A stretch of DNA of 64,000 nt from Erpobdella octoculata (taxonomy: Eukaryota; Annelida; Clitellata; Hirudinida; Erpobdellidae): positions 18,324,549 to 18,388,548 of the forward strand of contig OZ022246.1 of assembly GCA_963978895.1 (NCBI GenBank), given 5' to 3'. The position numbers and the translations under genes are program-made. Of this stretch, positions 60,947-64,000 are shown piece by piece. Numbering within the stretch: the stretch's first letter is position 1; every line of letters begins with the position of its first letter. Below the pieces are notes generated by a model, which was not told the origin of the DNA, did no database searches, and worked only from the letters and a program-made list of their open reading frames with translations.

Positions 60947-61947
60947 TATATATATATAAAAGAACATGTTCTGACTGACTGACTGACTGATAATCAACCC
61001 CAAGCTCAAACGCCTCATCCCAGGAACGTGAAATTTAGAACTTTAATTACTTTTAAACCTCAAGCGCCCACTAAGAAAGGGTTTTTGAAAATTTTGCTCC
61101 TGAGAGGATGAAACTGAAAAACAAACTTTTTTCTAAAACAACGGATATCTCGAAAACAAAAATGAGGGACTTTTGAAATTTGGTATCTACATTTTTCCTA
61201 AAAAATAAAAAAACACGTGTCACTATTTTTAAAAAATTTGGTTTCCAGGACCTTAAATGTGGGGTGGAGAATAGGGTTATTTGTTTTTTAGAATAACTGC
61301 TACTCAAAAACTGTAAGTGATACCCATGTAAAAATTAATATTTAGTATCTACTCAAAAAAATTAAGATATACCTATTTTATTAATTTTCAATAATTTGGT
61401 TTCCAGGACCTCATATGTAGGCTAGAAAAAAATTGGATCAACCCATTAACGGTCACTACCATATGAATATCCTAAAATTTGCGTTGCGTTTTTGCAACCG
61501 TAACCGTTAATGGGTTAAAAACTCCAAAAACTAAAAGTGTTAAAGTTTTGCATGTTGATACCGAAATTATTGTCACAAAATAACAAAATACATGTTTTAT
61601 TAATTTTTGAAAATTTGGTTTCCAAGACTTCAAATGTGGAGAGGGAAATAGGGTTTTATTTTTTGCAGAAAAACTGCGACTCTGAAGCTAAAAATACTAC
61701 AGATATACAAATTAGTAACTAGATACTACTTAAAAGAGAGAGTTACAAATGTTTTTTCAATTTTCTTATGTTCTGGCTTTCAGGACTACAAATGTAAGGC
61801 AGAAAAAAGATTATATTTGCTTGAAAACTCAATAACTGAAAATGTAAAATCATTAAAATTCAATATTGTAAAATCGTCCCGTGCAGTACGCTACTGTGGA
61901 TGCGTATTCTCTTTTTCAAGCAAGCGAGGCCGCGACGGGAATGCTAG
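60947..61947 (+). mobile_element. Helitron family Y, short copy
   Basis: Starts TATATATATAAAAGAACATG directly after the CTAG of the previous Helitron, has GACTGACTGACTGACTGATA, about four monomers, and ends GCGACGGGAATGCTAG (61947) followed by T. The GGCCCG-rich body is absent. Contains the MITE at 61442-61514. Confidence 0.65.
61438..61518. mobile_element. Small MITE (61442-61514), possibly piggyBac-type
   Basis: 73 bp with perfect 12-bp inverted ends CCCATTAACGGT / ACCGTTAATGGG. Flanks are TCAA (left) and TTAA (right). CCC...GGG inside TTAA is the piggyBac pattern, with one base changed at the left. Inserted in a Helitron monomer. Confidence 0.45.
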
Positions 61948-62470
61948 TCTAATAATTAAAACCAAATTCATTTTTTTGATACCTTGATAACCTGTGATGA
62001 TCTAAGTATATGTTAAACCAACGAATAATGGTTCATGTTTGAATGCGGATAGTGATTGTCCCGATCGATATAAGAGGAATGTCATTAATAATTATTTTTT
62101 TAGAGCTTATAAATTTAGCGAAAAGTGGAGCTCATTCCATTCCGAAGTACAACGTATTAAACAAACCCTGATCAACAACAACTACTCTGACAAATTTTGT
62201 TGACCATTCCATTAGGATTTTTGTTAACAACATTTTGAAATCCACAACTATTAATGAAATGAAACTCAAATTCCTACATCCATTCTATTGTATTATTTTG
62301 GGCAAATGCATACACGCTACAAAGTTGATGAGAAAATTCTCAAAGGAATATTGGCCACCAAAGTCACTTCCACAACAAATGTTTCAGTTAATATAAATAT
62401 ATACTACAGAAATAAAAAAAAACCCAAACTTAATATTCCGAAACAATTGCTCTCCAACTAAAAACAAATT

Positions 62471-62832
<362 letters not shown>

Positions 62833-62844
62833 TGTTCTGATACT

Positions 62845-63317
62845 GTTCTGATCCAGTAAATGCAGGGGCTGCACAAGCGCGTCTGCAGTCTGCAGATATT
62901 CAACTTGCTATGGAACATCAGATTGAAAATGCTGTCTCTGTTAAAAACATATCTGGACTCGTAAATGACAAAGATGCAAAAGAAAGTTGTTCGTTCAAGG
63001 TCGTGACCGCTGATGACGTTAATATTGATGTTGATAAAAAAAGCTCCTCATCTACAGATGACTTGTTGCAGGGATTAAAAACTGTAGATACATGTTGCTT
63101 GTCGGGATAACCTGGTGAAAGTCTCGTTGATCGAACAGATGTTGTATATGATGATGGTTGTTTATCCGGTTGTCATGATTCCGTCCGAATGCACCGGATA
63201 AAGGGTGGTGGGGAGATTTCTTAGGTGGATGACGGTTTTTCGAGAGTGTCAGTTGATGGTGCATGTGTTTCAGGGGAGATATCTGGTCCGTTGAGCTTTG
63301 CTCACTTAACTGATAAC

Positions 63318-63320
<3 letters not shown>
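62845..63320 (+). other. Open segments of unknown origin, PLE-tail-like composition
   Basis: 62910-63110 reads ENAVSVKNISGLVNDKDAKE and KKSSSSTDDLLQGLKTVD; 63225-63320 reads SRVSVDGACVSGEISGPLSF. Acidic and Ser-rich, similar in style to the tail of PLE copy 2 (SDVSVGEASNNCDSK). No domain is recognised. Could be the C-terminal extension of a PLE whose body is gone. Confidence 0.3.

Positions 63321-63399
<79 letters not shown>
63321..63399. repeat. (TA)n microsatellite, ~79 bp
   Basis: TA repeat. 63400-63510 after it holds no recognisable feature. Confidence 0.95.
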
Positions 63400-63403
<4 letters not shown>

Positions 63404-63511
63404 GGAAACATAGCGTTGATATGTTTTTACGAGCCACATATATCATATTCATAGTTGAGTGTTGCGTTCAATATACCCCAACAAAAGCGCTTAACAACCA
63501 CTGTTTTTTGG

Positions 63512-64000
<489 letters not shown>

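Overview
The window is a stretch of animal (invertebrate) nuclear DNA. It is AT-rich, shows spliced genes with GT-AG introns, has no bacterial-type operons, and is almost entirely built of transposable elements in various stages of decay. The mix (Penelope-like elements with GIY-YIG domains, Helitrons, a Gmr1-like Ty3/Gypsy element, hAT and MULE DNA transposons, CR1/L2-group LINEs, tRNA-derived SINEs, very long TA microsatellites) fits a cnidarian, mollusc, arthropod or similar genome. I cannot fix the phylum from sequence alone.

Layout. 1-1357: two Helitron ends abutting head to tail. 1366-13570: one Gmr1-like LTR retrotransposon (integrase upstream of RT), split by a hAT (1997-3750, 8-bp TSD) in gag and by a MULE (5842-10977, 9-bp TSD) in the integrase; the MULE itself holds a SINE and a Helitron. 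13722-19044: Helitron ends around a nearly intact hAT (14604-17639, 8-bp TSD). 19481-21365: a decayed hAT (8-bp TSD). 21629-28480: the only recognisable host gene, a CYP2-clan-like cytochrome P450 of six visible exons that stops just before the haem-cysteine exon. 29575-34030: a LINE with two open frames. 34030-38802: Helitron monomers, then an unclassified TIR element carrying a broken multi-copy gene with FEN/PIN-like motifs. 38810-42589: a Penelope-like element (PLE), a chimeric eIF4B-like/RNase H frame and unassigned sequence. 42582-52130: a ZMYM1-like hAT gene interrupted by a K02A2.6-type Gypsy (43759-51514), whose left LTR contains another PLE and SINE copies. 52380-58480: a PLE, a Pif1/Helitron helicase scrap, a second Gmr1-like gag, and a PLE with an in-frame ATT expansion. 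58490-64000: tandem SINE units, a PLE interrupted by Helitrons, long TA tracts, a SINE, and the start of another hAT.

The strongest non-obvious signals are: two hammerhead-ribozyme-like motifs in PLE 3' regions (46241-46283 + and 56866-56908 -); an exact direct duplication of about 317 bp flanking the Gypsy insertion; a SINE at the same place in both LTRs of that element; Helitrons inserted precisely at each other's termini; and TA microsatellites that repeatedly start at Helitron or PLE ends. All family calls rest on reading motifs by eye; no database search was run.
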